Shown: positions 1-11,071, numbered from the stretch's first letter. The stretch is 64,000 nt of DNA from Paracoccus sp. S-4012 (GCF_009674885.1 NZ_WKKA01000003.1:124001-188000), one strand, 5' to 3'. Numbers and translations are program-made. The notes: generated by a model not told the origin, from the letters alone.

Positions 1-257
1 TCTATGTCGATCCCGAGACGCTGCCCGCCGGGCCGTTCCTCGGCTACGACCACGACGGCAAGCTGTCGGCCACCATCTACATGGTCCCGATCGCCGATCT
101 GGAGGCCGGCACTGCCTTCGACGATCTGGCGGTCGGTGCGCCGGAGGTCACCTCGGTCGACATCTACTACAACGCCGGCCATCCCGGCGTCGAGGAGCCG
201 CATGCCCATGTCGTGCTGTTGCATGACGCGGATGCGAAGGCGAGGCTGGCGGAATGA
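1..257 (+). CDS. C-terminal part of a DUF5602/TTHB210-like protein (5' end outside window)
   Basis: The frame is open from position 3 to the TGA at 255-257 and gives the last 84 residues of a protein that starts upstream. The tail ends with a histidine-containing stretch, EEPHAHVVLLHD, and looks like the DUF5602/TTHB210-like family, whose function is not established. Its stop codon overlaps the ATG of the cupredoxin gene (ATGA), so the two are almost certainly co-transcribed. The N-terminus is missing, so export signals cannot be judged. The family assignment is by general resemblance only. Confidence 0.6.
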   Translation, partial: YVDPETLPAGPFLGYDHDGKLSATIYMVPIADLEAGTAFDDLAVGAPEVTSVDIYYNAGHPGVEEPHAHVVLLHDADAKARLAE

Positions 258-796
258 ACCGGCGCGGCCTCCTGGCGCTGGCAAGCGGGGGCGTCGCCGC
301 CCTCGCGCTGCGCACCCGCCCCGCTGCGGCGCACGGGGCTGCGGCGCACGGGCCGGTGCTGATCGAGATGCGAGGCAGCGCGCGGGGCGAGCATGTGGGC
401 TTCGCGCCGCTCGGCCTTGCGGTGGCGCCCGGCGCACTCCTGCGCTTCGTCAACCGCGACGCGAGCAACAGCCATACGGCGACCACCTACCACCCGTCGC
501 TCTTCGACCGGCAACGCCGCATTCCCGCGGCGGCGGCGCCCTGGGACAGCGGGCTGCTGCTGCCGGAGGAGAGCTTCGAGGTCACCCTGGAGGCGGCGGG
601 CGTCTACGACTGCTACTGCCAGCCGCATGAAATGGCGGGGATGGTGCTGCGCCTCGTCGTGGGCCGCCCCGGCGATCCGGGGTGGGAGGGGGCCGCCCCG
701 CCCTCGGACGACCTGCCGGAAGCGGCGCTTGCGGCCTTGCCCTCGGTCGAGGCGATCCTGGCCGATGGGCCGCTCATGCCTGCGGGGCTGGCATGA
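254..796 (+). CDS. Tat-exported cupredoxin (plastocyanin/azurin-type blue copper protein)
   Basis: This 180-residue protein begins with a twin-arginine signal (MNRRGLLALASG) that ends in an Ala-rich stretch near residue 26, so it should be exported folded to the periplasm. A type 1 copper site is visible: His74 in NSHTATTYHP, then Cys122, His125 and Met130 in CQPHEMAGM, which is the C-x2-H-x4-M spacing of plastocyanin and pseudoazurin. It probably carries electrons or binds copper. After residue 140 there is a non-canonical tail rich in Pro and Ala. It overlaps both neighbours by ATGA junctions; the downstream gene is a sigma factor. The partner redox enzyme is not in the window. Confidence 0.85.
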   Translation: MNRRGLLALASGGVAALALRTRPAAAHGAAAHGPVLIEMRGSARGEHVGFAPLGLAVAPGALLRFVNRDASNSHTATTYHPSLFDRQRRIPAAAAPWDSGLLLPEESFEVTLEAAGVYDCYCQPHEMAGMVLRLVVGRPGDPGWEGAAPPSDDLPEAALAALPSVEAILADGPLMPAGLA

Positions 797-1494
797 GCGC
801 GGCGCCGCAGCGGGCGCGGGCCGCCGCCGACCCCGGCGCCTCGACCGAGGCCGATCTCGTCGCCGGCGCCCGCGCCGGCGACGAGGCGGCGATGCGCGAG
901 CTGATCCGGCGGCTGAACCCGCGCCTGTTCCGCGTCGCACGAGGCCACCTCGACGGCGATGCCGAGGCCGAGGAAGCGGTGCAGGAAGCGTGGATTGCGG
1001 CCTTCACCCGGCTCGAGCAGTTCCGCGGAGAGGCCGCCTTCTCGACCTGGGTCACGCGCATCGCCATCAACGCCGCGCGGATGCGTCGCCGCGCGGCCCG
1101 TCCGCAGGAGGAGTATGACACAGTGGCCGAACGCGCGCGCCCCGATGTCCTCGCCTTCCCGGGCCGTGGGACCGAGTCCGCCGAGGCTGCGCTGGCCCGG
1201 CGCGAGGTGCGCGGCATGCTCGAGGCCGCCGTCTCGGCGCTGCCGCCCGAGTTGCGCGTCGTGTTCCTGCTGCGCGAGGCCGAGGGCCTCGCCGTCGCCG
1301 CCATCGCCCGCGACCTGTCGCTGAACGCGATCACGGTCCGCACCCGACTGTTCCGCGCCCGCCGCCTGCTGCGGACGACGCTGGAGGCGCGGCTGCAGGG
1401 CGGCTTCGCCGCCGTCTTCCCCTTCGACGGCGCGCGCTGCGCGGGCATGGCGGACCGGGTCGTGGCAGGGCTGCGCGCGGGCGGTCGCCTCTGA
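793..1494 (+). CDS. ECF-family RNA polymerase sigma factor
   Basis: The ATG at 793 overlaps the cupredoxin stop (ATGA), which fixes the start and gives 234 residues. Region 2 is seen in AEEAVQEAWIAAF followed by FSTWVTRIAINAARMRRR. Region 4 is the helix-turn-helix around LPPELRVVFLLREAEGL and VRTRLFRARRLLR. There is no region 1.1 or 3, as expected for an extracytoplasmic-function sigma factor. A C-terminal tail containing FDGARCAGMADRVV follows region 4. No anti-sigma gene lies downstream, since a carboxylesterase gene comes next. Linkage to a cupredoxin hints at a copper or redox stress role, but that is inference. Confidence 0.9.
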   Translation: MSAAPQRARAAADPGASTEADLVAGARAGDEAAMRELIRRLNPRLFRVARGHLDGDAEAEEAVQEAWIAAFTRLEQFRGEAAFSTWVTRIAINAARMRRRAARPQEEYDTVAERARPDVLAFPGRGTESAEAALARREVRGMLEAAVSALPPELRVVFLLREAEGLAVAAIARDLSLNAITVRTRLFRARRLLRTTLEARLQGGFAAVFPFDGARCAGMADRVVAGLRAGGRL

Positions 1495-1579
1495 CCGAAG
1501 GAGGGCTGGCCCCGCGCGCCACGACGTGAAACCCTGCGCCCGCGCCCGAATCCGCGGCGCGGCAGGATGCGAGGGGCCA

Positions 1580-2416
1580 ATGTCGCTGGAAACACTGTCC
1601 GAGAACCGCGCCTTCGGCGGCGTGCAGGGCGTCTACCGCCATGCGAGCACCGCCACGGGCACCGACATGGTGTTCGCGGTCTATCTGCCGCCCGCGGCCG
1701 AACTCGGCCCGGTCCCGGTCCTGTGGTATCTCTCGGGCCTCACCTGCACGCATGAAAACGCCATGACCAAGGCCGGCGCGCAGGCGCATGCGGCCGAGGC
1801 GGGGATCGCGCTCGTCTTCCCCGACACCTCGCCCCGCGGCGAGGGCGTGGCCGATGACGAGGCCTATGATCTGGGCAAGGGTGCCGGCTTCTACGTCAAC
1901 GCGACCGAGGAGCCCTGGGCGCCGCATTACCAGATGTGGGACTACATCGCCGACGAATTGCCCCGCGTCGTCTCCATCAACTTCCCGGTGGACGAGGAGG
2001 CGCAGGGCGTCACCGGCCATTCGATGGGCGGGCACGGCGCGCTGACGCTGGCCATGTCGCTGCCGGAACGCTTCCGCAGCGTCTCGGCCTTCGCGCCGAT
2101 CGCCAATCCGACGCGCTCGGACTGGGGAAGGAAGCAGCTCGGCGCCTATCTCGGCGCGGACGAGAGCCTCTGGCTCCCGCATGATTCGAGCCTGCTGATG
2201 GCCGAGCAGGGGTTCGACGGCGAGGTGCTGATCGACCAGGGAAGCGAGGACCAGTTCCTCGACAAGCTGATGCCCGAGGCGCTCGCGCAGGCGATGATGG
2301 CGCGGCGGCAGCCGGGCATGTTCCGCATGCAGCCGGGCTACGATCACAGCTACTTCTTCGTCTCGACCTTCATGGCCGATCACGTCTGGTGGCATGCCGA
2401 GCGGCTGCTGGACTGA
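1580..2416 (+). CDS. fghA: S-formylglutathione hydrolase
   Basis: Predicted to hydrolyse S-formylglutathione to formate and glutathione in glutathione-dependent formaldehyde oxidation, in the cytoplasm. The 278 residues match the usual family length. The esterase D fold is recognised by LWYLSGLTCTHENAM, the nucleophile elbow GHSMGGHGA (Ser148), the Asp region IDQGSEDQFLD and the catalytic His in YDHSYFF. The start at 1580 gives the canonical N-terminus (MSLETLSENR); an upstream in-frame ATG at 1526 would add 18 unlike residues. The partner formaldehyde dehydrogenase gene is not next to it. It converges on gph with a 3-base gap. Confidence 0.95.
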   Translation: MSLETLSENRAFGGVQGVYRHASTATGTDMVFAVYLPPAAELGPVPVLWYLSGLTCTHENAMTKAGAQAHAAEAGIALVFPDTSPRGEGVADDEAYDLGKGAGFYVNATEEPWAPHYQMWDYIADELPRVVSINFPVDEEAQGVTGHSMGGHGALTLAMSLPERFRSVSAFAPIANPTRSDWGRKQLGAYLGADESLWLPHDSSLLMAEQGFDGEVLIDQGSEDQFLDKLMPEALAQAMMARRQPGMFRMQPGYDHSYFFVSTFMADHVWWHAERLLD

Positions 2417-2419
2417 CCC

Positions 2420-3072
2420 TCACGCAGGCGGCATGACCGCGGCGACCAGCCGCGGCAGTTCGCGCCAGTGGTCGAAGCGCGCGTCGGGCGCGATCTCGTC
2501 CACGCCGCGGTCGCGGTAGCCGCCGGTATAGAGGATCAGCGGCAGCCCCGCCGCCCGCGCCGCGCCGGCATCGGCCATGCTGTCGCCGACCATCACCGCC
2601 GGACCACCGCCCAGCCGCCGCACGGTCTCGGTCAGCGGGCCGGGCGCGGGCTTGTGGCCGAACTCGGTGTCGCCGCCGATGACGGCCCCGAAGCGATCAG
2701 CCAGTCCGAGCGCCGCGACTAAATCCTCGGTCAGTTGCTGCGGCTTGTTGGTGCAGATGCCGAGTCGGCGGCCACTGGCCTTGAGGCTGTCGAGCGCCTC
2801 GATGACCGACGCGTAAGGCTGCGTCTTGTCGCAGATCAGCTTGGCATACCACTGCATGTAGTCGCCATGCCAGCCGTCGAAGCCGCCTTCGTCCGCCTCG
2901 ACCGCCGCCATCACCCGGCGCACGAGCGTGGGCACGCCGTTGCCGATGAAGCCGCGGACCTGATCGAGTTCCAGAGGCTCATGCCCGCGCCCCTCCAGCA
3001 CCCGGTTCATCGCCGCATGCATGTCGGGCGCGCTGTCGACGAGCGTGCCGTCGAGATCGAAGACCACCGCGC

Positions 3073-3076
<4 letters not shown>
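2420..3076 (-). CDS. gph: Phosphoglycolate phosphatase (HAD superfamily)
   Basis: Removes phosphate from 2-phosphoglycolate, a salvage step for products of DNA repair or of Rubisco oxygenation. The 218-residue protein has HAD motif I at the N-terminus (FDLDGTLVDS, Asp7 and Asp9), motif II around ICTNKP, and motif IV in VMVGDSMADAGAA. The cap domain lies between motifs I and II. Its ATG overlaps the rpe stop (ATGA), so rpe and gph form an operon. Linkage with rpe is a recurrent arrangement and supports this choice over other HAD phosphatases. Confidence 0.9.
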
Positions 3077-6035
<2,959 letters not shown>

Positions 6036-6062
6036 GGCGGGGCGGCGTGATCGCAAGCCGCG

Positions 6063-6091
6063 TTGACAAGGCGACTGTTTCAGTCTGATAT
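6063..6091 (+). promoter_or_regulatory. Sigma70-type promoter of bfd-bfr
   Basis: A perfect -35 hexamer TTGACA (6063-6068) is followed after 17 bases by TGATAT (6086-6091), four of six matches to the -10 consensus. The predicted transcript would start near 6098, about 27 bases before the bfd ATG. It is one of the best promoter-like matches in the window. The spacer contains a perfect dyad listed separately. Confidence 0.7.
6073..6085. promoter_or_regulatory. Dyad in the bfd-bfr promoter spacer, candidate iron-responsive operator
   Basis: GACTG-TTT-CAGTC is a perfect 5-base inverted repeat lying between the -35 and -10 hexamers, a position where a bound repressor would block polymerase. Bacterioferritin genes in alphaproteobacteria are usually iron controlled (Irr, RirA, Fur/Mur or IscR families). 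The sequence does not let me say which of these binds. Role is inference. Confidence 0.5.
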
Positions 6092-6124
6092 GCCCGCGAG
6101 CCAAGCCGCGAGGGGCGCCGTTCC

Positions 6125-6448
6125 ATGCTGATCTGTCACTGCCAGGGCATCAGCGACCGCGACATCCGGGCCACGGTCGCCTGGATGCGGGCCGCCGATC
6201 CCGACACCGTTGTCACCCCGGGCAAGATCTATCACGCGCTCGGGCGACGCGCCGACTGCGGCGGCTGCATGTCGCTGTTCGTCTCGACCATGCGCACCGC
6301 ACCGGGCTTTGCCGTTCCCGCCGGGGACGCCTTGCCCGCGGGCGGGGTTCCGGCCATCCTGCGCCACATGCGAGCCAATGCTGCAGGAGAACGGAATGAA
6401 GGGCGACCCGAAGGTCATCGACTATCTGAACAGCGCGCTGCGGTCTGA
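6125..6448 (+). CDS. bfd: Bacterioferritin-associated ferredoxin
   Basis: A small [2Fe-2S] protein of the BFD family that passes electrons to bacterioferritin to mobilise stored iron. The four cluster cysteines are Cys4 and Cys6 in MLICHCQG and Cys45 and Cys48 in RRADCGGC. At 107 residues it is longer than classic Bfd (about 64-90); the extra C-terminal tail overlaps the first 53 bases of bfr in another frame, so part of the tail may be constrained by bfr. It sits directly behind the promoter at 6063-6091 and is co-transcribed with its functional partner. Confidence 0.9.
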   Translation: MLICHCQGISDRDIRATVAWMRAADPDTVVTPGKIYHALGRRADCGGCMSLFVSTMRTAPGFAVPAGDALPAGGVPAILRHMRANAAGERNEGRPEGHRLSEQRAAV

Positions 6449-6881
6449 ACTGACCGCGGTCAGCCAGTACTGGCTGCACTACCGCCTGCAGGAGGACTGG
6501 GGCTACGGCAGGATCGCCGACAAGTCGCGCGAGGAATCCATCGAGGAGATGAACCACGCCGACCGGCTGATCCAGCGGATCATCTTCCTCGAAGGCCACC
6601 CAAACCTGCAGAAGCTCGACCCGCTCAGGATCGGCCAGACCCTGCGCGAGACGCTGGAGGCCGACCTCGCGGCCGAACACGATGCCCGCAAGCTCTACAT
6701 GGAGGCGCGGGAATATTGCTCGAGCGTCAACGACCAGGTGTCGAAATCGCTGTTCGACGACCTGATCGAGGACGAGGAGGGCCATATCGACTTCCTCGAG
6801 ACGCAGATCCAGCTCTACGAGGAGATCGGCGGCCAGAATTACGGCATGCTGAACGCCAAGAGCGCCGACAAGGCCGAGTGA
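6396..6881 (+). CDS. bfr: Bacterioferritin
   Basis: A 24-mer iron-storage ferritin with a ferroxidase centre and haem at the dimer interface. The ATG at 6396 follows AGGAGA and gives 161 residues, the family length. All ferroxidase ligands are present: Glu18, Glu51, His54, Glu94, Glu127 and His130. The haem-axial Met52 is in [11 protein letters not shown]. The start overlaps the end of bfd by 53 bases, implying coupled translation. It converges on a lipoprotein gene across a 72-base gap that contains a nested inverted repeat. Confidence 0.97.
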   Translation: MKGDPKVIDYLNSALRSELTAVSQYWLHYRLQEDWGYGRIADKSREESIEEMNHADRLIQRIIFLEGHPNLQKLDPLRIGQTLRETLEADLAAEHDARKLYMEAREYCSSVNDQVSKSLFDDLIEDEEGHIDFLETQIQLYEEIGGQNYGMLNAKSADKAE

Positions 6882-6888
6882 CGGGGTC

Positions 6889-6947
6889 GGGTGCGTGCTC
6901 CGCGCGCGCCGCACCACGGGGGTGCGGGGCGTGCAGGACACGCACCC
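6889..6947. repeat. Nested inverted repeat at the bfr/lipoprotein convergent junction
   Basis: Outer arms GGGTGCGTG (6889-6897) and CACGCACCC (6939-6947) are perfectly complementary. Inside them lies a second hairpin, GCACC-ACGGG-GGTGC (6911-6925). No T-run follows on either strand, so it is not a classic intrinsic terminator. It could still be an RNA structure that ends or protects the two convergent transcripts. Confidence 0.45.
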
Positions 6948-6953
6948 TGCCGC

Positions 6954-7361
6954 TCACGCCCCGGTCTGGAACTGGATGCCGCAGTTCCGCGCGGTGTTGG
7001 CATGCTCGATCGCCTGCATCTCGCCCTTCAGCCGCGCCACCTCGGCTGCGGACTGGCCGTCGCCCTTGATGAAGAAGGCGGCCGGCCAGAACAGGATCAG
7101 GCTGATGGCCGTCGCGGTCGCGTCGTTGCTGGCCCGGCGGTCCTGCTCGGCGATGGCGTGCGAGGCGCGGCTTGAGACCCGGTGCGCCTCGTCGCCGAGC
7201 TGCTGGCAGTTCATCGCCGTGAACATCGAGGGCGAGACGTAGGACGGCGCGATCTGATCGCTCTGGTCTGCGCAGCCCGCGAGGGCCGTGCTGGCCGCGA
7301 GGACGGCGCAGCCGAGGACGGTCCGCGCCCGGCGGCGCGGCGGATGGATGGTTCGGGTCAC
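6954..7361 (-). CDS. Putative outer- or inner-membrane lipoprotein, function unknown
   Basis: This 135-residue protein starts with GTG at 7361, preceded by a strong AGGGAGGT ribosome-binding site. The N-terminus has basic residues (RRRAR), a hydrophobic stretch and the lipobox LAGC with Cys30 as the lipidation site. A short second hydrophobic segment lies at about residues 85-98 (AISLILFWPAAFFI). It resembles small lipoproteins of related bacteria with no assigned function. Two further cysteines (in NCQQL and RNCGI) could pair in the periplasm. It converges on bfr and faces no obvious operon partner. Confidence 0.75.
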   Translation of the reverse strand: MTRTIHPPRRRARTVLGCAVLAASTALAGCADQSDQIAPSYVSPSMFTAMNCQQLGDEAHRVSSRASHAIAEQDRRASNDATATAISLILFWPAAFFIKGDGQSAAEVARLKGEMQAIEHANTARNCGIQFQTGA

Positions 7362-7462
7362 GGGGTGACCTCCCTTGCTGGAGTGGATCGGCGGGGCTGA
7401 AATTGGCCCCGTTTCGTTCCTAGCGGGCGGGTCTTAAGCCGCCGTCACCGTCGCCCGCGATA

Positions 7463-8371
7463 ATGCCGACAATCCTCGCGATCCCTTTCCGCCGGGAATA
7501 CCCGTCCTTTCCGCGGCCGCTTGAGGTAGAGGTTGGCCGCGGGGGCGGACGGTTGAGCGAAGCGGACATCGAGATCGGCGACCATCCGCGGGCGGATCTT
7601 CCCGGACAGGCCTGCGACCAGCTCGGCAATCAGATGGACCTCGGCGCGGGGCAGATCCTCGTGCTGGGGTTCCTCGCGGGGGTCTTCATCGCCTTCGGCT
7701 CGATCGCCTTCCTCGTGGTGATGGCGGTGCCGGAGGGGGCGGTGCCCTTCGGCATCCTGCAGGCGGCGGCCGGGCTCGCCTTCTCGGGCGGGCTGCTCCT
7801 CGTCATCGTGGCGGGGGCAGAACTCTTCACCGGCAACACGCTGATGCTCGGCCGCTGGTATGCCGGGCAGAGCCCGCTATCCGCGATCCTGAAGGCCTGG
7901 GCGCCCGCCTGGATCGGCAACCTTGCGGGCTCGATCTTCGTCGTGGCGCTGTTCATCGCCGCGGGAGGGCATGAGGCGGGCGAGGGACTGCTGGCCTCGG
8001 CGGCGCTCGACACTGGCGGCGAGAAGACCGCGAAAGGCGCCGGAGCGATCTTCGCCTCGGGCATCCTCGCCAACATGCTGGTCTGCCTCGCGGTCTGGAT
8101 GACCTTCGCGGCGCGCACGGTTCAGGGGAAGATCATCGCCCTCGTGCCGCCGATCGCGACCTTCGTGGCCGCCGGGCTGGAGCATTCGGTCGCCAACATG
8201 TCGCTGATCCCGATGGGGCTGGCGATGGTCTGGCTGGGCGAGCCGGGGGCCGATCCGGCGCTGACGATGGGCGGGCTGCTGGTCAACCTGCTGTGGTCCA
8301 CCCTCGGCAACATCGTCGGCGGCGGAATCATCGCCGCAGCCTACTGGTTCAGCTATGACCGCGAGGCTTAG
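7463..8371 (+). CDS. Formate/nitrite transporter (FNT) family channel
   Basis: A multi-pass inner-membrane channel of the FocA/NirC family, which move formate, nitrite or related small anions. FNT signatures seen are FLAGVFIAFGSIAFLVV, ELFTGNTLMLG, GNLAGSIFVVALF, ANMLVCLAVWM and GLEHSVANMSLIP, giving about six membrane helices. The start is uncertain: ATG at 7463 has no clear ribosome-binding site and the first 30 residues look non-coding, so the in-frame TTG at 7553 may be the true start (272 residues). No formate dehydrogenase, pyruvate formate-lyase or nitrite reductase gene is adjacent, so the substrate cannot be chosen. It overlaps the convergent aminotransferase gene by 4 bases. Confidence 0.9.
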   Translation: MPTILAIPFRREYPSFPRPLEVEVGRGGGRLSEADIEIGDHPRADLPGQACDQLGNQMDLGAGQILVLGFLAGVFIAFGSIAFLVVMAVPEGAVPFGILQAAAGLAFSGGLLLVIVAGAELFTGNTLMLGRWYAGQSPLSAILKAWAPAWIGNLAGSIFVVALFIAAGGHEAGEGLLASAALDTGGEKTAKGAGAIFASGILANMLVCLAVWMTFAARTVQGKIIALVPPIATFVAAGLEHSVANMSLIPMGLAMVWLGEPGADPALTMGGLLVNLLWSTLGNIVGGGIIAAAYWFSYDREA

Positions 8372-9549
8372 GCCGCTCGCCGCGTCAGCGCCTCGACGGC
8401 GAGGGCGAGGCGGCGGACGCCTTCCTTCAGCCGCTCGGGCGTGTTCAGCGTAAAGTTCAGCCGCACCGCACCGCGGTCCCGGCCCTCGGGGTCGAAGGCC
8501 GAGGAGGGGCTGATGCAGACGCCGTGTTCGAGGCCCTCGGCCAGCAGCGCGTCGGTGTCCAGGCGCGGGTCGCGGGCGCGGGCCCAGACGAACATGCCGC
8601 CCGCCGGCCGCTCCCAGCGGAAGGCGTGGGCAAGGTCGCGCTCCATCGCGCCCAGCAGCGCGTCGCGGCGGGCGCGGTAGAGGTCGAGCGTCGCGGGCAG
8701 GCAGCGGTCCACGAGGCCGGAGGTCAGGGCCTCGGCGGCGATGACCTGCGACAGCCCCGCGGTGCACATGTCGCTGCCCTGCTTGGCGAGCGCGAGCGCC
8801 TCGATCATCTCGCGCGCGGCAATCACCCAGCCGACGCGGAAGCCGGGGGCGAGTTCCTTGCTGAGGGTGCCCATGTAGATCACCGGTCCCTCGGGATCGC
8901 CCGAGAGGGTCAGCATCCGCGGCAGGGGCGCGGAGTCGTAATAGAGGGTGCCGTAGGGGTCGTCCTCGACCAGCCAGGCGCCGGTCGCCTGCGCCGCCTC
9001 GACCAGCGCACGGCGCTGCGCTGTGGGGACCAGCCGCCCGGAGGGGTTGGAGAAGTTCGGCACCGCATAGGCGAACTGCGCGCCCTGCAGGGCGGCGTGA
9101 AGGTCGGGGTCGTCCTGCAGGCGCATCGGGCGATAGACCGGTCCGCGCGGCCGCCAGGCGTCGAGCGCGCCGAGATAGGCGGGCGACTGCGCCGCGACCA
9201 CGCCGCCCTCGTCCAGCAGCACCTTGCCGATCAGGTCGAGGCCCTGCATCCCGCCGCTGACGATGAGGACGTTCTCGCGCGTGAGGCTCAGCCCGGGGGC
9301 CGAGAAGCGCGCGGCGATGGCGTCGCGCAGGGCGGGCAGGCCCTCGATCGGGGGATAGGCGAGCGACTGCTCGGGCGTGTCGGCCACGGCGCGGCGGGCG
9401 AGTTCGCTCAGTTCCGCCACCGGCCAGGTCGAGGGGTCGGGCAAGCCGCCGCCGAGATTCACGAGGCCGGGGATCTGGCCTGCACCGAGGAAGGTGCGGG
9501 TCACGTCATTGGTCTGGCCCATCCAGCGGGCGAACGGGGCGCGGGTCAT
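8368..9549 (-). CDS. PLP-dependent class I/II aminotransferase (2-aminoadipate/MocR-like catalytic type)
   Basis: A fold-type I aminotransferase of 393 residues. It shows GGLPDPSTWP at the N-terminus, ILVSGG-type cofactor contacts (VLIVSGGMQGLDLI), PNFSNPSGR, VEDDPYGTLYY and the PLP-lysine segment MGTLSKELAPGFRVGW. This pattern belongs to the LysN/2-aminoadipate and valine-pyruvate type group rather than to classic AspC. The ATG at 9549 has AAGGAG eight bases upstream, which favours it over an in-frame ATG at 9591. It lacks the N-terminal GntR domain that MocR regulators carry, so it should be an enzyme only. Amino-acid preference is unknown. Confidence 0.88.
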   Translation of the reverse strand: MTRAPFARWMGQTNDVTRTFLGAGQIPGLVNLGGGLPDPSTWPVAELSELARRAVADTPEQSLAYPPIEGLPALRDAIAARFSAPGLSLTRENVLIVSGGMQGLDLIGKVLLDEGGVVAAQSPAYLGALDAWRPRGPVYRPMRLQDDPDLHAALQGAQFAYAVPNFSNPSGRLVPTAQRRALVEAAQATGAWLVEDDPYGTLYYDSAPLPRMLTLSGDPEGPVIYMGTLSKELAPGFRVGWVIAAREMIEALALAKQGSDMCTAGLSQVIAAEALTSGLVDRCLPATLDLYRARRDALLGAMERDLAHAFRWERPAGGMFVWARARDPRLDTDALLAEGLEHGVCISPSSAFDPEGRDRGAVRLNFTLNTPERLKEGVRRLALAVEALTRRAA

Positions 9550-9655
9550 GGCGGGCTCCTTGTCTCGGCCGGACACCGGGGCTTCGCCCAAACAGCCGCC
9601 GCCGTCAATGAGGGGCGTCAGCGCGGCGGTGCCTGCAGGCGCGGGGAAGGCGCGG

Positions 9656-9973
9656 TCACAACCTCGGGTCGGGGGCGGCGGTCTCGCCGCGGCCCTCCTG
9701 CAGGACCATGCGGCCCTTCGAGGCGGCGCGGCGGAAGGCAGAGACTTCCTGATACTCGGGATCGTTGTAGAAGGCCTCCGCCGCCGCGCGGTCGGGGAAC
9801 TCCAGCAGCACCATCCGCTCGGTGAAAGCCTCGCCCTCGGCGGTGGTGCAGGCGTCGCCGCGCGTGAGGAACCGGCCGCCGTGGCGGGCGAGGATCGCCG
9901 GGGTGCGGGCCGTGTAGCGGCGGTAGGTCTCGGGATCGTGGACGGTCATGGTGCAGACGAAATAGGCGGGCAT
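9656..9973 (-). CDS. DUF1330 family protein
   Basis: A 105-residue single-domain protein of the ferredoxin-like DUF1330 family, function unknown. Family features are the N-terminus AYFVCTMTVHDPETYRRYT, then GGRFLTRGD, and MVLLEFPDRAAAEAFYNDPEYQ. A strong ribosome-binding site (GAAGGAGG) precedes the ATG at 9973. It lies 12 bases downstream of the acyltransferase gene on the same strand and is probably co-transcribed with it. No catalytic role should be assumed. Confidence 0.85.
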   Translation of the reverse strand: MPAYFVCTMTVHDPETYRRYTARTPAILARHGGRFLTRGDACTTAEGEAFTERMVLLEFPDRAAAEAFYNDPEYQEVSAFRRAASKGRMVLQEGRGETAAPDPRL

Positions 9974-9985
9974 CCTGCCTCCTTC

Positions 9986-10900
9986 TCAGCGCTTCTCTTC
10001 GGCGGGCTGCCGCGTCGCGCGGCTCCGGCGCTGCCGCAGCCCGTCGATCTGCGCCAGCCGCACCGGCTCCGGCCCCGGCTCGGGCAAGGCGAGGACCGCG
10101 TCGCGCAGGATCGTGATGCCCTCCTCGCTGTTCTTCGGCAGCGACTCGGGGTCGATCGGCCGGCCGATCGAAATCTTGTAGGTGTGCCCGGCCTTGTTGA
10201 GCACCTCGTGGAACAGGGTCACGTCCCGCAGCGTCGGGTGGATCGCGTCGAGGACGTAGAAGAGGGCCGAGTTCCGCGCGAAGATCCGCACCGGGATCAC
10301 CGGCGCCGCGAACTTCTTGGCGATCATGGCGGCCGAGGCCATCCACGGCCGCTCGTTCAGGTGCAGCCCGCTGCGCTTTGCCAGGCGCCCGGAGGGGAAG
10401 ATCAGCCCCGCGCGCCCCTGCTCCAGCAAGGCGCGCCGGGTGTAATCCATGGTCGCCCTGGTCTTGGCGTGGCTGCGCTTCTCGACCCGCCACTCGACCG
10501 GGGCGATCAGGTCCTCGAGCTGCGGCAGCACGCGGATGATGTCGTGGTTGGCGTAGATGAAGAGGTCGTCGCGCACCGCGCCCACGACCGAATGCATCAC
10601 CAGCCCGTCGGCGATCCCCGTCGGGTGGTTCGAGACGATCAGCGCCGGTCCGGTCGCAGGCAGGTTCTCGAGCCCCTCGACCCGCAGGTCGCGCACGATC
10701 AGCGCCTGCATCCGCCGCACGATCTCGTCCGAGGGCAGGTCGCGGAACTCGGCCGCGAGGTCCAGCGTGCGCGGATATTGCAGCGCCGCCATCATCGCGC
10801 TGCGGAAGACGGCGTGCCACCGCTTGCCGGAGAAGAACCATGGCGCCCGCTCCGCGATGAGCGGGTCGAGGCGGCTCTGCATGTCCTTCCGGGCGTCCAT
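9986..10900 (-). CDS. Lysophospholipid/1-acyl-glycerol-type acyltransferase (PlsC-like)
   Basis: A 304-residue acyltransferase of the glycerolipid type. The motif I region reads VSNHPTGIADG, the NHPxG form found in the hemolysin-like/OlsB-like acyltransferase branch instead of the strict HX4D of PlsC. Further conserved parts are IFPSGRLAKRSG (motif III position) and APVIPVRIFARNS (motif IV position). It likely transfers acyl groups to lipids at the inner membrane; the acceptor is not predictable. No clear membrane-spanning segment is evident. Its C-terminus is basic (RQRRSRATRQPAEEKR). Confidence 0.82.
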   Translation of the reverse strand: MDARKDMQSRLDPLIAERAPWFFSGKRWHAVFRSAMMAALQYPRTLDLAAEFRDLPSDEIVRRMQALIVRDLRVEGLENLPATGPALIVSNHPTGIADGLVMHSVVGAVRDDLFIYANHDIIRVLPQLEDLIAPVEWRVEKRSHAKTRATMDYTRRALLEQGRAGLIFPSGRLAKRSGLHLNERPWMASAAMIAKKFAAPVIPVRIFARNSALFYVLDAIHPTLRDVTLFHEVLNKAGHTYKISIGRPIDPESLPKNSEEGITILRDAVLALPEPGPEPVRLAQIDGLRQRRSRATRQPAEEKR

Positions 10901-11071
10901 GGGGCGATTATCCCGCGACCGTGGCAGTGTTCAAGATAAGCTCCGGACAGCATCCCGCGCGGGCCGCGGCCCGTGCTTTCGACAACATCGTCCGGCAGAG
11001 GCTTCGGTTCCCGCGCCGGCGGAGTCGAGGCCGCCCCGTGGCCGACCGGCAACTTCCTGCCGATTGCGGAT

